Assembly (NCBI GenBank): GCA_002299245.1
Contig: DBOI01000136.1
Location: forward strand, 2,712 to 20,394
Length of the DNA stretch: 17,683 nucleotides
Direction: 5' to 3'
Source of the DNA: Hydrogenovibrio sp. UBA650
GTDB lineage: Bacteria; Pseudomonadota; Gammaproteobacteria; Thiomicrospirales; Thiomicrospiraceae
The notes beneath the pieces are model-generated. The model was given only the letters and a program-made list of their open reading frames with translations. It was not told the origin of the DNA and made no database searches. A program made the translations under genes and the position numbers. Within the stretch, counting starts at the first letter, position 1, and the number at the start of each line of letters is the position of its first letter. This document shows positions 1 to 7,862 of this stretch, piece after piece.

Positions 1-59
1 CAGAAAATTCACTCATTCAAATTCCAAGATTCATAGTTAAAACGACAGTAGGTTTTTAT

Positions 60-719
60 ATGAAAACGATCAATGTAGGCATTGCAGGTGCTGGCTTGGT
101 GGGGCGTGTTTTGGCGTTAAACTTGGTGGCAAAAGGTCATCAGGTGACGTTATTTGATCTCGATTCCGCAGAAGGTGAAAATGCCGCCGGTTTAACTGCC
201 GCGGGCATGTTGGCGCAATTTGCGGAATTGGAATCTGCGACCAATGCGATTTTTCACACAGGCGTTCGTTCCATTGAGCTTTGGCCATCACTCCTCGAAC
301 AAATTGGCATTCCAGAAACCTATCAGCAGGTGGGCAGCATTATCACCGCCCATCATGTCGATATGCCAGAGTTGGAGCATTTCATTAGTCAATTGCGCGC
401 CAAAGTGCCAACGGCGCTGGACATCCAAACACTGGATCGCCGCCAGTTGGTGGAGCTGGAACCCGATCTAGAACAACATTCCAAAGCGTTTTATTTACCG
501 AGTGAAGGGCAGGTCAATGCGCAAGCGTTTATGGCGGCTTCTGCGGAGTATCTTTTGAAGCATCCGCAAGTGACTTGGCATCAAAAGACCGAAGTCATTG
601 AAATTCTACCAGGCCTGGTCAAAACCCAATCGGATGAAATCGAATTTGATTGGAGTTTTGATGCTCGTGGTTTTGGCGCCAAGGACGATTTGCCCGATCT
701 ACAAAGCTGCGACCGGTGA
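60..719 (+). pseudogene. thiO: Truncated glycine oxidase/ThiO-like FAD-dependent oxidoreductase (N-terminal part only)
   Basis: ThiO-type D-amino-acid oxidases make the iminoglycine needed for the thiazole ring of thiamine. The reading frame opens with a Rossmann FAD motif, GAGLVG (residues 10-15), an acidic end of the second strand (LFDLD), and the family's AAGMLA segment around residue 50. It continues through the DARGFGAKDDLPDL region typical of the middle of ThiO. The match then stops at about residue 216 and the frame ends three codons later at a TGA. The family is usually about 350 residues, so the substrate-binding and C-terminal FAD parts are missing. The downstream sequence belongs to an unrelated protein in another frame. 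An AGG-type ribosome site lies about 8 bases before the ATG, so this looks like a once-normal gene start. G+C in two lines I counted is about half, higher than most of the window. Whether the break is biological or an assembly join cannot be decided here. Confidence 0.8.
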
Positions 720-1155
720 ACAAATATTTGATTCCGCCAATGACTTTGAAGTTATTACTGCCAATAAGTATGGCGCTGACTTTAATAATGACAACGCCGA
801 AAACACAGGGCAAGATCGCTCTGATAACAAAGGGCCAGAACCAGAAGCGCTGACAGTTGGAAAAATCAACGGTCATACCTATGCTTTCATTGGCCTGGAG
901 CGTATGGGTGGAATCATGGTTTACGATATATCTAACCCATATAGTCCTAGTTTTGTTCAGTACGTTAATAACCGTGATGTCAGCGTTGATAACACAACGC
1001 TTGAAGCTGGTGGAGCTGGAGATCTTGGTCCAGAGGGTATGTCATTTGTGGCGGCTGAAGATAGTCCAAGTGGTCAACCGATGCTAATTGTAGGTAACGA
1101 AGTAAGTGGTACAACAACCTTCTACAATATCGACGTTACAATATTGAACAACTAA
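697..1155 (+). pseudogene. C-terminal fragment of a choice-of-anchor I family secreted protein
   Basis: From codon 697 in the +1 frame the sequence reads IYKAATGEQIFDS and then an Asp/Asn-rich stretch. It ends with RMGGIMVYDI, GDLGPEGMSF and NEVSGTTTFYNI, the characteristic ending of the large extracellular beta-propeller-like 'choice-of-anchor I' proteins. Those proteins are normally several hundred residues long and secreted; only about 153 residues remain here. There is no start codon, signal peptide or N-terminal propeller. The sequence upstream in this frame is an out-of-frame reading of the thiO-like gene. The natural stop codon and a strong terminator follow, so the 3' end is intact and only the 5' end is lost. 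The function of the family is not settled; some members are annotated as phosphatase- or phytase-like. Family assignment is from remembered motifs. Confidence 0.7.
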
Positions 1156-1173
1156 TTCAATCAATAGCCCATC

Positions 1174-1211
1174 AAAAAAGCGTTAAAGAGTCACTCTTGA
1201 GCGCTTTTTTT
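1174..1211 (+). terminator. Intrinsic terminator after the choice-of-anchor fragment
   Basis: An A-run and AGCG arm pairs with a CGCT plus T-run arm around a small loop (…AAGAGT-C-ACTCTT…). Sixteen of 18 arm positions match, with two interior mismatches, and the right arm ends in seven T residues. The A-rich left side suggests it could also act on leftward transcripts. Confidence 0.8.
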
Positions 1212-1286
1212 ATTTTCACTTTTAACATAGAATCAAAGTAAATAATCAGATACTAATATTCCTTCTTAATTCCAAAGGCCATGTAA

Positions 1287-4043
1287 ATGGACAATATTAG
1301 AGAAAAGCACTGGCACCATCACCCTCTCAATGAGCTTGATCAGTTGCTTGAGACCAGTAGCGATAAAGGTTTGGATGATTTAGCCGTTCAAGAACGGCAA
1401 ATGCTCTACGGTACCAATCGCCTTACACCCGCCAAAAGTACCAGCCCGATCTTAATGTTCTTGCTGCAATTCCATCAACCTCTGGTCTATATTCTATTAG
1501 CTGCCGCCATAATCACTTTTTTGTTAGGTGAGTGGGTCGATAGTGGCGTGATTTTTGGCGTCATATTGATCAATGCCATTGTCGGTTTTGTACAAGAGAT
1601 AAAAGCACTCAAAGCGGTTGAAGCCCTGGCAAAAAGTATGCAGGGTAATGCCACAGTAATTAGAGGTGGCCACAAGTCTGTAGTACCTGCTTCAGAACTG
1701 GTAATCGGTGATCAGGTGCTACTTCAGTCTGGAGATAAAGTGCCGGCCGACTTGCGGCTTATTCGCTGCCGGGAGCTTCAGATCGATGAATCGGCTTTAA
1801 CAGGCGAATCGGTGCCTACTCAAAAAAATCTGACCCCGCTACAGATCGATACCCCTTTAGCTGAACGAGACAATATGGCCTACTCCTCAACACTGGTAAC
1901 CTATGGTACTGCTGCTGGATTGGTTGTGGAAACTGGTGACAACACCGAAATCGGCCAAATCAATACCCTGATTGCCAATGCCGAAGTTCTGGCAACACCT
2001 CTGACTAAAAAAATTGCCGAGTTTAGTCGGCTACTGCTTATCATTATTCTGATTTTGGCAGGCCTGACATTTGTCGTTGGCTGGTTGCACGGCATGCAAA
2101 TTTTAGACAATTTTATGGCGGCAGTGGCCTTGGCGGTGGCGGCAATTCCGGAAGGCTTGCCAGCCGCAATCTCTATTATGCTTGCCATTGGTGTTAACAA
2201 GATGGCGCGCCGTAATGCCATTATTCGCAAAATGCCAGCGGTGGAAACTCTTGGCAGTACCACCGTAATTTGCTCAGATAAAACTGGAACTCTGACGCAA
2301 AATCAAATGACTGTGCAACATATCTTTGCGGCTAATCAAGATTATAAAGTGAGCGGTGTCGGCTATGCCCCAAAAGGTGAAGTTTATATCGATGCCGCAA
2401 AGATCAATTTAACGGCAACAGAGAAACCTTTGATAGACGCTAATATCGCCCTAAAAGAGACTTTACTGGCCGGTCTATTATGCAATGACTCACGCGTCTT
2501 TCAGCAAGAATCTAATTGGAGACTTGAAGGTGACCCAACCGAAGCGGCCTTAATTACATCGGCAATGAAGGCCAAAATAGAGCCTGATCAAATTGACCAA
2601 AAATTGCCACGCATAGATACTTTGCCATTTGAATCTCAACATCAATATATGGCTACTTTGCACCAACCCGCCGAGTCCGATCAATCTGAGCACTTAACCA
2701 TCTATGTAAAAGGTTCGGTGGAGAGTATTTTAAAACGCTGTATTCATGCGCTGGATTCAACCGGTCAGCTTACCGAATTGAATATCGATGCTATATTTCT
2801 GGAAATAGACAGTATGGCCTCCAAAGGCTTGCGCGTATTGGCATTTGCGAAAAAAACAGTTTCCAAAAATAACACCGAAATCAACCACAGTAGTGTTGAT
2901 GAAGGCCTAATTTTTTTGGGATTACAAGCAATGATGGATCCACCAAGAGAGGAGGCTATTAGAGCTGTCGCAGCCTGTCAAAATGCCGGAATTAAAGTCA
3001 AAATGATCACAGGAGATCATGTGATCACAGCGGCTGCAATCGCCAAACAAATCAGAATCACAGAGGCTATCAACAGCGATCAAGAGAGCTTTGCCTACAA
3101 AGGACGAGACCTGGAAAAGCTCAGTGATAAAGAGCTGATAGAGATTGCAGAAAACTCTGCCGTTTTTGCTCGGGTGACACCTGAGCAAAAATTGCGACTG
3201 GTCGAAGCCTTACAAAGCAAAGGACATATCGTCGCCATGACCGGTGATGGAGTCAATGACGCCCCTGCTCTCAAGCAGGCCAATATTGGTATCGCGATGG
3301 GTATGGGTGGTACCGAAGTCGCCAAAGAAGCCGCCGATATGATTCTAACTAACGATAATTTTGCCACCATTGAAGCCGCTGTAGAGGAAGGGCGTTCGGT
3401 ATTTGATAACTTGGTCAAATTCATTACCTGGACACTGCCAACCAACACCGGTCAAGCCATGGTAATTGTCACCGCGATTCTATTTGGTTTAACTCTGCCA
3501 ATTACACCGGTGCAGATTCTATGGATCAATATGAGTACCGCGATCCTGTTAGGTATGATGCTGGCCTTTGAAAACAAAGAACCTGGCCTTATGGCTCGCC
3601 CCCCCAGAAAATCACAGGCTCCGATCATTGATCGCCCGCTGATTACTCGAATTTTAATTGTCAGCAGCTTATTATTGATTAGTGCCTATGGTCTGTTCAG
3701 CTGGGCACTAAAAACCGGAGAGAATCTCGAAGTTGCGCGCACTTTGGCAGTAAATATGTTTATTTTTGGTCAAACGTTTTACCTGTTTAACTGCCGCTCG
3801 CTCAACCAATCCATGTTTAAACTCGGTTTTTTCAGTAATCCATTGTTATTGATGGGAGTGTTCACAATGATCAGTCTGCAAGTCCTGTTCAGTCACGCGC
3901 CAATCATGAACCAACTTTTTGGCAGTGCTCCGCTAACTGTTGAACAGTGGTCGAGTGTTATTGTGGGCGGTTTGATTATCTACCTTGTGATAGAGCTAGA
4001 AAAATCTCTACGCTTGAAAAGTTTACTCAGCAAGAGCAACTGA
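1287..4043 (+). CDS. P2-type cation-transporting ATPase, E1-E2 family; ion uncertain
   Basis: This is a full-length (918 aa) inner-membrane ion pump. An N-terminal cation-ATPase domain is followed by the actuator loop TGES (172-175), the TM4 motif PEGLP (288-292), the phosphorylation motif CSDKTGT with D331, a nucleotide-domain KGSVE (K475), MDPPR (551-554) and the hinge TGDGVNDAP (652-660). A C-terminal helical bundle closes the protein. Aligned by eye to SERCA, E309 is kept (E289) and N768 is kept (N720). The position of E771 is Q723, and the position of the TM6 aspartate D800 is A752 (WINMSTA). Ca2+ site I is therefore depleted, and a Ca2+ label would be risky. The start is favoured by AAAGG 8 bases upstream. 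A two-codon ATG-TAA minigene sits immediately before the start. The 3' end overlaps the convergent modC by 21 bases. Confidence 0.93.
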   Translation: MDNIREKHWHHHPLNELDQLLETSSDKGLDDLAVQERQMLYGTNRLTPAKSTSPILMFLLQFHQPLVYILLAAAIITFLLGEWVDSGVIFGVILINAIVGFVQEIKALKAVEALAKSMQGNATVIRGGHKSVVPASELVIGDQVLLQSGDKVPADLRLIRCRELQIDESALTGESVPTQKNLTPLQIDTPLAERDNMAYSSTLVTYGTAAGLVVETGDNTEIGQINTLIANAEVLATPLTKKIAEFSRLLLIIILILAGLTFVVGWLHGMQILDNFMAAVALAVAAIPEGLPAAISIMLAIGVNKMARRNAIIRKMPAVETLGSTTVICSDKTGTLTQNQMTVQHIFAANQDYKVSGVGYAPKGEVYIDAAKINLTATEKPLIDANIALKETLLAGLLCNDSRVFQQESNWRLEGDPTEAALITSAMKAKIEPDQIDQKLPRIDTLPFESQHQYMATLHQPAESDQSEHLTIYVKGSVESILKRCIHALDSTGQLTELNIDAIFLEIDSMASKGLRVLAFAKKTVSKNNTEINHSSVDEGLIFLGLQAMMDPPREEAIRAVAACQNAGIKVKMITGDHVITAAAIAKQIRITEAINSDQESFAYKGRDLEKLSDKELIEIAENSAVFARVTPEQKLRLVEALQSKGHIVAMTGDGVNDAPALKQANIGIAMGMGGTEVAKEAADMILTNDNFATIEAAVEEGRSVFDNLVKFITWTLPTNTGQAMVIVTAILFGLTLPITPVQILWINMSTAILLGMMLAFENKEPGLMARPPRKSQAPIIDRPLITRILIVSSLLLISAYGLFSWALKTGENLEVARTLAVNMFIFGQTFYLFNCRSLNQSMFKLGFFSNPLLLMGVFTMISLQVLFSHAPIMNQLFGSAPLTVEQWSSVIVGGLIIYLVIELEKSLRLKSLLSKSN

Positions 4044-5105
4044 CTTAATTAACGCATAAAGCTTCGTGCCTATTTGCAGCCCAAGCCGTTTGGCTGAGTG
4101 CTGAGTGATTTCGGCAAACAGCTTTTGCTGATCAGACAACTGTAATCTGACCAGAATTCGATTGTTTGGTTCCTCTATCAACTCCAAAACCTCAGCAGGA
4201 AGATGGTTCATAATACTAAGTTGATCGGGATCAGACAGCGCCAAACTGACATCTTTTGCCAAGACTCTAACTCTAACCTTTGCTTTATGTAACTCGCTGG
4301 TATCAGATAGCCACATGGTGTTCTCACCCATCTGGATAGGGCGTAACGCATCAACAACCTCCAGTGCTCTGCCCTGTAAAACAGAGACCGCGCCCTGCTC
4401 GGCAAACAGTGGTGAGTCGGCTCTTGATAGAGCCTCTTGCAGTGTTTCTACCGTTGTAACTTTACCGCCTTCAAGAAAAACAATGTGATCTGCCAAACGT
4501 TCAACCTCAGCAGGAGAGTGAGTGATATAGAGCAGGGGAATCTTTAAACTTTCGACTAATTCTTCAATTAAACTGAGAATTTCAGCTTTTGCTTGCCAGT
4601 CCAGTGCAGACAGAGGCTCATCCATACAGAGCACTTGTGGCTTGGTCAATAGAGCCCGGGCAATCGCCACACGCTGCCGTTCTCCCCCGGAAAGATTATG
4701 TACCGGTCGATCAAGCAATTCAGCAATATTCAGGCGACTGATAATTTCATCAAAGTCAGCTGGTGTCGTATCTTTTGGCAGCCTTTTCACAGCATAATTA
4801 AGATTGCCTCGCACATCCATATGGGGGAACAAGGCAGCATCCTGAAACACAAAACCGATATGCCGCTGTTGTATTGGCAGTTGATACTGTTCGCCTTGCC
4901 AAGACTGTTCAGCGTAATGCAGTGTGCCTTTAGCTTTTGCTTCTAAACCAGCCAAGGCACGCAAAAAAGTACTTTTGCCACTACCTGAGCGTCCAAACAG
5001 TACCGTTACTCCATCTAACGGCAATTCAAAATCTCCAGTTTGCAGAGAAAAATCACCCAAATTTAGCTTTAAATTACCTTTTAGCATTGGTAGCTCTATA
5101 CTCAT
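4023..5105 (-). CDS. modC: Molybdate ABC transporter, ATP-binding subunit ModC
   Basis: This is the cytoplasmic ATPase that powers molybdate (and usually tungstate) uptake through ModB. In 360 residues it shows Walker A GRSGSGKST (38-46), the Q-loop Q88, the signature LSGGERQ (138-144), Walker B VLCMDEP (158-164) and the switch histidine H196 (YITHS). From about residue 290 there is a C-terminal TOBE/MOP oxyanion-binding domain. That domain, together with the neighbours, separates ModC from other importer ATPases. It is the last gene of modA-modB-modC and starts four bases after the modB stop, so translation is probably coupled. Its final codons lie inside the end of the convergent P-type ATPase gene. 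No separate terminator is visible. Confidence 0.95.
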   Translation of the reverse strand: MSIELPMLKGNLKLNLGDFSLQTGDFELPLDGVTVLFGRSGSGKSTFLRALAGLEAKAKGTLHYAEQSWQGEQYQLPIQQRHIGFVFQDAALFPHMDVRGNLNYAVKRLPKDTTPADFDEIISRLNIAELLDRPVHNLSGGERQRVAIARALLTKPQVLCMDEPLSALDWQAKAEILSLIEELVESLKIPLLYITHSPAEVERLADHIVFLEGGKVTTVETLQEALSRADSPLFAEQGAVSVLQGRALEVVDALRPIQMGENTMWLSDTSELHKAKVRVRVLAKDVSLALSDPDQLSIMNHLPAEVLELIEEPNNRILVRLQLSDQQKLFAEITQHSAKRLGLQIGTKLYALIKSVALAE

Positions 5106-5109
5106 CGCC

Positions 5110-5805
5110 CTAACCTACTTTCACCGCAAAGCGCCGGTTTAATGCATAGACCAGCATCAGCACTAGTAGTGAGAACAACAACATCATGGCTGAAAGAACA
5201 TGGGCTTGAGCATACTCTAGACTTTCAACGTGATCAAAAATGGCAATCGACACCATCCGGGTTTCACCTGGGATATTACCGCCGATCATCAGCACCACAC
5301 CAAACTCACCGACAGTGTGAGCAAAACTTAAAGTAGCGGCGACCATAAAACCACGCTGGGATAAAGGCACCACAATTGTAAAGAAACGGTCTATTACAGA
5401 TGCCCGCATACTAGCCGCGGCATCCAATAATTTTTGCGGTACATTTTCAAATGCGTGCATAAGAGGTTGTACGGCAAATGGCAGCGAATAAAACACCGAG
5501 CCTATAATCAGACCGGTTTTGCTAAAAGTAAGCTGACCTTCGAAGCCGAACCAACGCAGAATCTCGGTGACCTGACCATTTGGGTTTAACATTAACAACA
5601 GATAAAAACCCAGAACCGTCGGAGGAAGTACTAGAGGCAGGGCAATCAAGGCCTCCCAAAACACTTTGGAACCGTGCTGCATTTTTGCCAACCACCATGC
5701 AATTGGCGTACCAAGCAGTAATAAGATAATCGTTGTCCAGAAAGCTACTTCCAGAGTTAACCAGATTGGTTGTAGACTTACTTGTGTTCCAAACAGCTCT
5801 AACAT
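5110..5805 (-). CDS. modB: Molybdate ABC transporter permease ModB
   Basis: Integral inner-membrane subunit (231 aa) forming the molybdate channel as a dimer. The sequence begins with a helix spanning LTLEVAFWTTIILLLLGTP and has about five hydrophobic segments. The cytoplasmic coupling loop, AAASMRASVIDRFFTIVVP around residues 130-150, is the EAA-type loop that docks on ModC. PLVLPPTVLGFYLL is a ModB/CysT family hallmark. Length matches the family (about 225-230). It lies between modA and modC with gaps of only 6 and 4 bases, which marks an operon. The ribosome site before its ATG is weak (AAACAAAG), consistent with coupling to modA. Confidence 0.95.
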   Translation of the reverse strand: MLELFGTQVSLQPIWLTLEVAFWTTIILLLLGTPIAWWLAKMQHGSKVFWEALIALPLVLPPTVLGFYLLLMLNPNGQVTEILRWFGFEGQLTFSKTGLIIGSVFYSLPFAVQPLMHAFENVPQKLLDAAASMRASVIDRFFTIVVPLSQRGFMVAATLSFAHTVGEFGVVLMIGGNIPGETRMVSIAIFDHVESLEYAQAHVLSAMMLLFSLLVLMLVYALNRRFAVKVG

Positions 5806-5811
5806 CTTTGT

Positions 5812-6597
5812 TTACTTTTCAGGAACAGCATAGCCATTGTTTTGCACGATCTTTTGTGCCTCTGGTGTTTTTATGTAGGTCATAAAATCTTGTATTGCCT
5901 TGTTATTAGCACCACGTTTCAAAACGATAGAGCCCTGTTGAATTGGTGAATACTCACTTTGTGGGACAATCCAGTAGGCCCCCTTTTTATACAGAGGGCT
6001 TTGCGGATCGACAATTTGCGAGAGCGCTAAAAAACCGATATCTGCATTCCCTGTTGCCACATAGCGAAATGCATTACCGATGCTATCACCATTCACCAAC
6101 TTAGAAGCTAAATCTTGGAAAAGGCCTTGCGATTTCAGAAATGATACCGCGGCTTCGCCGTAAGGTGCGGTCTTGGGATTAGCAATTGCCAGATGGCGAA
6201 ACTTCTGTTGTTTTAAAGTTTCAAGAGGTTGTTGTCGAACCAAATATTCGATTGGCTTAGAAGTGTATAAAACCAGTTTTCCTTGCGCGTAGACTAGATA
6301 ACTATGTTTGTTGGCAAGTCCTGATTCAATCAACTTTAAAGGCCTGGATTCATCCGCCGCAAAAAAGGCATCAAAAGGCGCACCATTGACTATTTGAGCG
6401 TAGAGTTTGCCGGTTGAGCCAAAGGCAAACTTGAGTTGGTGGCCTGTCTTTTTTTCAAAAGGCTCCGCCAATTTTTCAATTGTCTTGGTAAAATTTGCGG
6501 CCACCGCGATGGTTGCCTTGTCTGCAAACACAGGTAGGCTTAACAGCAATACAAAACAAACAAATAGGTTTAACACCGTGGTCTTTAAGTCCTTCAT
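5812..6597 (-). CDS. modA: Molybdate-binding periplasmic protein ModA
   Basis: Solute-binding protein that captures molybdate in the periplasm and delivers it to ModB. I place the start at the ATG at 6597, giving 261 aa with a clean signal peptide (MKDLKTTVL, then a hydrophobic core ending SLPVFA before DKATIAVAAN). A longer frame would need a TTG at 6633 and would put 12 polar residues before the signal peptide. Family features include VAANF, GSTGKLYAQI, GAPFDAFFAAD and the late YVATGNADIGFLALSQ segment. There is no Shine-Dalgarno before the ATG, and a promoter candidate ends almost on top of it, so the message may be leaderless. First gene of modABC. I see no modE gene and no clear ModE box. 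Confidence 0.94.
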   Translation of the reverse strand: MKDLKTTVLNLFVCFVLLLSLPVFADKATIAVAANFTKTIEKLAEPFEKKTGHQLKFAFGSTGKLYAQIVNGAPFDAFFAADESRPLKLIESGLANKHSYLVYAQGKLVLYTSKPIEYLVRQQPLETLKQQKFRHLAIANPKTAPYGEAAVSFLKSQGLFQDLASKLVNGDSIGNAFRYVATGNADIGFLALSQIVDPQSPLYKKGAYWIVPQSEYSPIQQGSIVLKRGANNKAIQDFMTYIKTPEAQKIVQNNGYAVPEK

Positions 6598-6605
6598 TTG
6601 TGAGT

Positions 6606-6633
6606 ACTTTATAGAGTTAGGATCGGATGTCAA
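6606..6633 (-). promoter_or_regulatory. Candidate sigma-70 promoter of modABC
   Basis: On the - strand a perfect -35 (TTGACA, 6628-6633) is followed after 16 bases by TAAAGT (6606-6611; 4 of 6 to TATAAT). An overlapping TATAAA lies at 14-base spacing. The expected start point is about 2 bases before the modA ATG at 6597. Read from consensus only. Confidence 0.45.
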
Positions 6634-6731
6634 ATTGATTCAGCTTACATTCATGCTTCATTAATATTTAAAGCAAGATTTGGCCTAGTAAAATCGAATA
6701 GAATAAGGCTAGTTAACAAGAGAGTTTTCAC

Positions 6732-7193
6732 ATGAGTCAGCTTCTGCGAATACATGCAATTTTACTATCAATAATTGTTTTTTCTATCTCTGGGTGCTCT
6801 CAGAAGGATGATGAGAACGTTGTTCAATGGAAAACCGACGAAACATGTAACCTACATGAACAAAGCTGTACAACAGAAAACGGCAGTGCTTCTGTCAGCA
6901 TAGAAGTGATGCCTAAACCAATTCCAATTGCCAGGCCACTGCAAGTTGAAGTTGAACTAAAAGGTTTAAAAGCTGAAAAAGTCGAACTGGATATTTCCGG
7001 GGTTAATATGTATATGGGTTTTAACCGGGTTGAACTTAAGCCCGAAACAAGCAAAAGTGTATATACAGGAACCTCAATGCTCGCATTTTGTACTTTGCAA
7101 AAGATGACCTGGCAACTTACGGTAATGATTTATCAGACAGATGGAACACAGATTCAAGTACCCTACACACTGGAAACTATTAATAAAATCTAG
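6732..7193 (+). CDS. Small lipoprotein of unknown function (possible FixH/YtkA-like Ig fold)
   Basis: I do not recognise a named family with certainty. The 153-residue product has a short lipoprotein signal peptide with lipobox SISGC (lipidated Cys22), so it should be membrane-anchored on the periplasmic side. The mature part has two nearby cysteines (C39, C46) and a third at C120. A predicted beta-rich body runs from PIPIARPLQVEVELKG, and a Met-containing loop VNMYMGFN lies at about 91-98. A single beta-sandwich domain with exposed Met and Cys would fit small FixH/YtkA-like or copper-handling envelope proteins, but that is inference. It is monocistronic, divergent from modA and convergent with coaD. 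An AGAGAG ribosome site precedes the ATG. Start and reading frame are secure; function is open. Confidence 0.8.
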   Translation: MSQLLRIHAILLSIIVFSISGCSQKDDENVVQWKTDETCNLHEQSCTTENGSASVSIEVMPKPIPIARPLQVEVELKGLKAEKVELDISGVNMYMGFNRVELKPETSKSVYTGTSMLAFCTLQKMTWQLTVMIYQTDGTQIQVPYTLETINKI

Positions 7194-7210
7194 GCCTGCT
7201 ACTCAGCCGA

Positions 7211-7696
7211 CTATCTAGCCACTTGTTTCTCTTCTAATGCTTTGCTAACCGCAGGGTGGACAAACTCTGAGACATCTCCACCAAGGGCAGATATCTCTCG
7301 GACCAGACTTGAGGAGATGAAAGCGTATTGTTCCGCAGGCGTCATAAACATTGTCTCCACCTCCGGCGCCAACTTTCGATTCATTGAAGCCAGTTGAAAT
7401 TCATATTCAAAATCCGAAACAGCTCGCAACCCTCTTAATAAAACATTGCCTTCAATCTCGTTTACAAAATCAACCAGCAGGCCTTTAAAGCCGATAACCT
7501 CAACATTTGCTAGTGAACCTGTGACTGTTTTTGCCAGTTGTACACGTTCATCTATAGTAAACAGAGAGTTTTTATTGCGATTATCAGCAACGGCAATCAC
7601 TAGTCGATCATAGAATCGTGCTGCCCTTTCAATTAAATCGTAGTGTCCAGCGGTTATAGGATCAAATGTACCTGGATACACAGCAGTTATAGACAT
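7211..7696 (-). CDS. coaD: Phosphopantetheine adenylyltransferase CoaD
   Basis: Catalyses the penultimate step of coenzyme A synthesis, transferring AMP from ATP to 4'-phosphopantetheine. The N-terminus reads AVYPGTFDPITAGH, containing the nucleotidyltransferase T/HxGH motif. LLRGLRAVSDFEYEFQLA and the C-terminal ISSSLVREISALGGDVS loop are also diagnostic. I use the ATG at 7696, which gives 161 aa (E. coli has 159). AAAGGT lies about 6-7 bases upstream, whereas an upstream TTG at 7711 would swallow that ribosome site. Convergent with the upstream lipoprotein gene, with only 17 bases between stops. The 166-base gap on its other side, before the chemoreceptor gene, must hold both divergent promoters. 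Confidence 0.97.
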   Translation of the reverse strand: MSITAVYPGTFDPITAGHYDLIERAARFYDRLVIAVADNRNKNSLFTIDERVQLAKTVTGSLANVEVIGFKGLLVDFVNEIEGNVLLRGLRAVSDFEYEFQLASMNRKLAPEVETMFMTPAEQYAFISSSLVREISALGGDVSEFVHPAVSKALEEKQVAR

Positions 7697-7862
7697 ATTG
7701 TTACCTTTCAAATCATTTATGGCACATTGTACGGCAACTCAAACGCTAAATAATAGCCTTGAGATCAATTTGTCGAAATAGCCATCTAGTTAAATTACTT
7801 ACAAGAATGGCACATCTAATGCTTACCGATATAAACCTCTATGTAAAATTTGAGTAAGAACT

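Noticed and set aside
598..700. Apparent N-terminus (from an ATG at 598) for the choice-of-anchor fragment, giving a 185-aa protein
   Set aside because: These codons are an out-of-frame reading of the thiO-like gene; the encoded residues have no resemblance to the family and no ribosome site.
3990..4022. Hairpin downstream of modC (TAGAG/CTCTA)
   Set aside because: Five-base stem, no T-tract after it; not sufficient for a terminator call.
6598..6633. TTG start for ModA at 6633
   Set aside because: It adds 12 polar residues in front of a complete signal peptide and would place the start in the promoter's -35 box.
7186..7215. Possible bidirectional terminator between the lipoprotein gene and coaD
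   Set aside because: Only a weak stem with a bulge (GGCCTG/CAGCC) can be drawn and there is no convincing T-run.
7825..7832. ACCGATAT upstream of the chemoreceptor, resembling the -10 of flagellar sigma-28 promoters (GCCGATAA)
   Set aside because: At the required 11-base spacing the -35 region reads AATGGCAC, which does not resemble TAAAGTTT.
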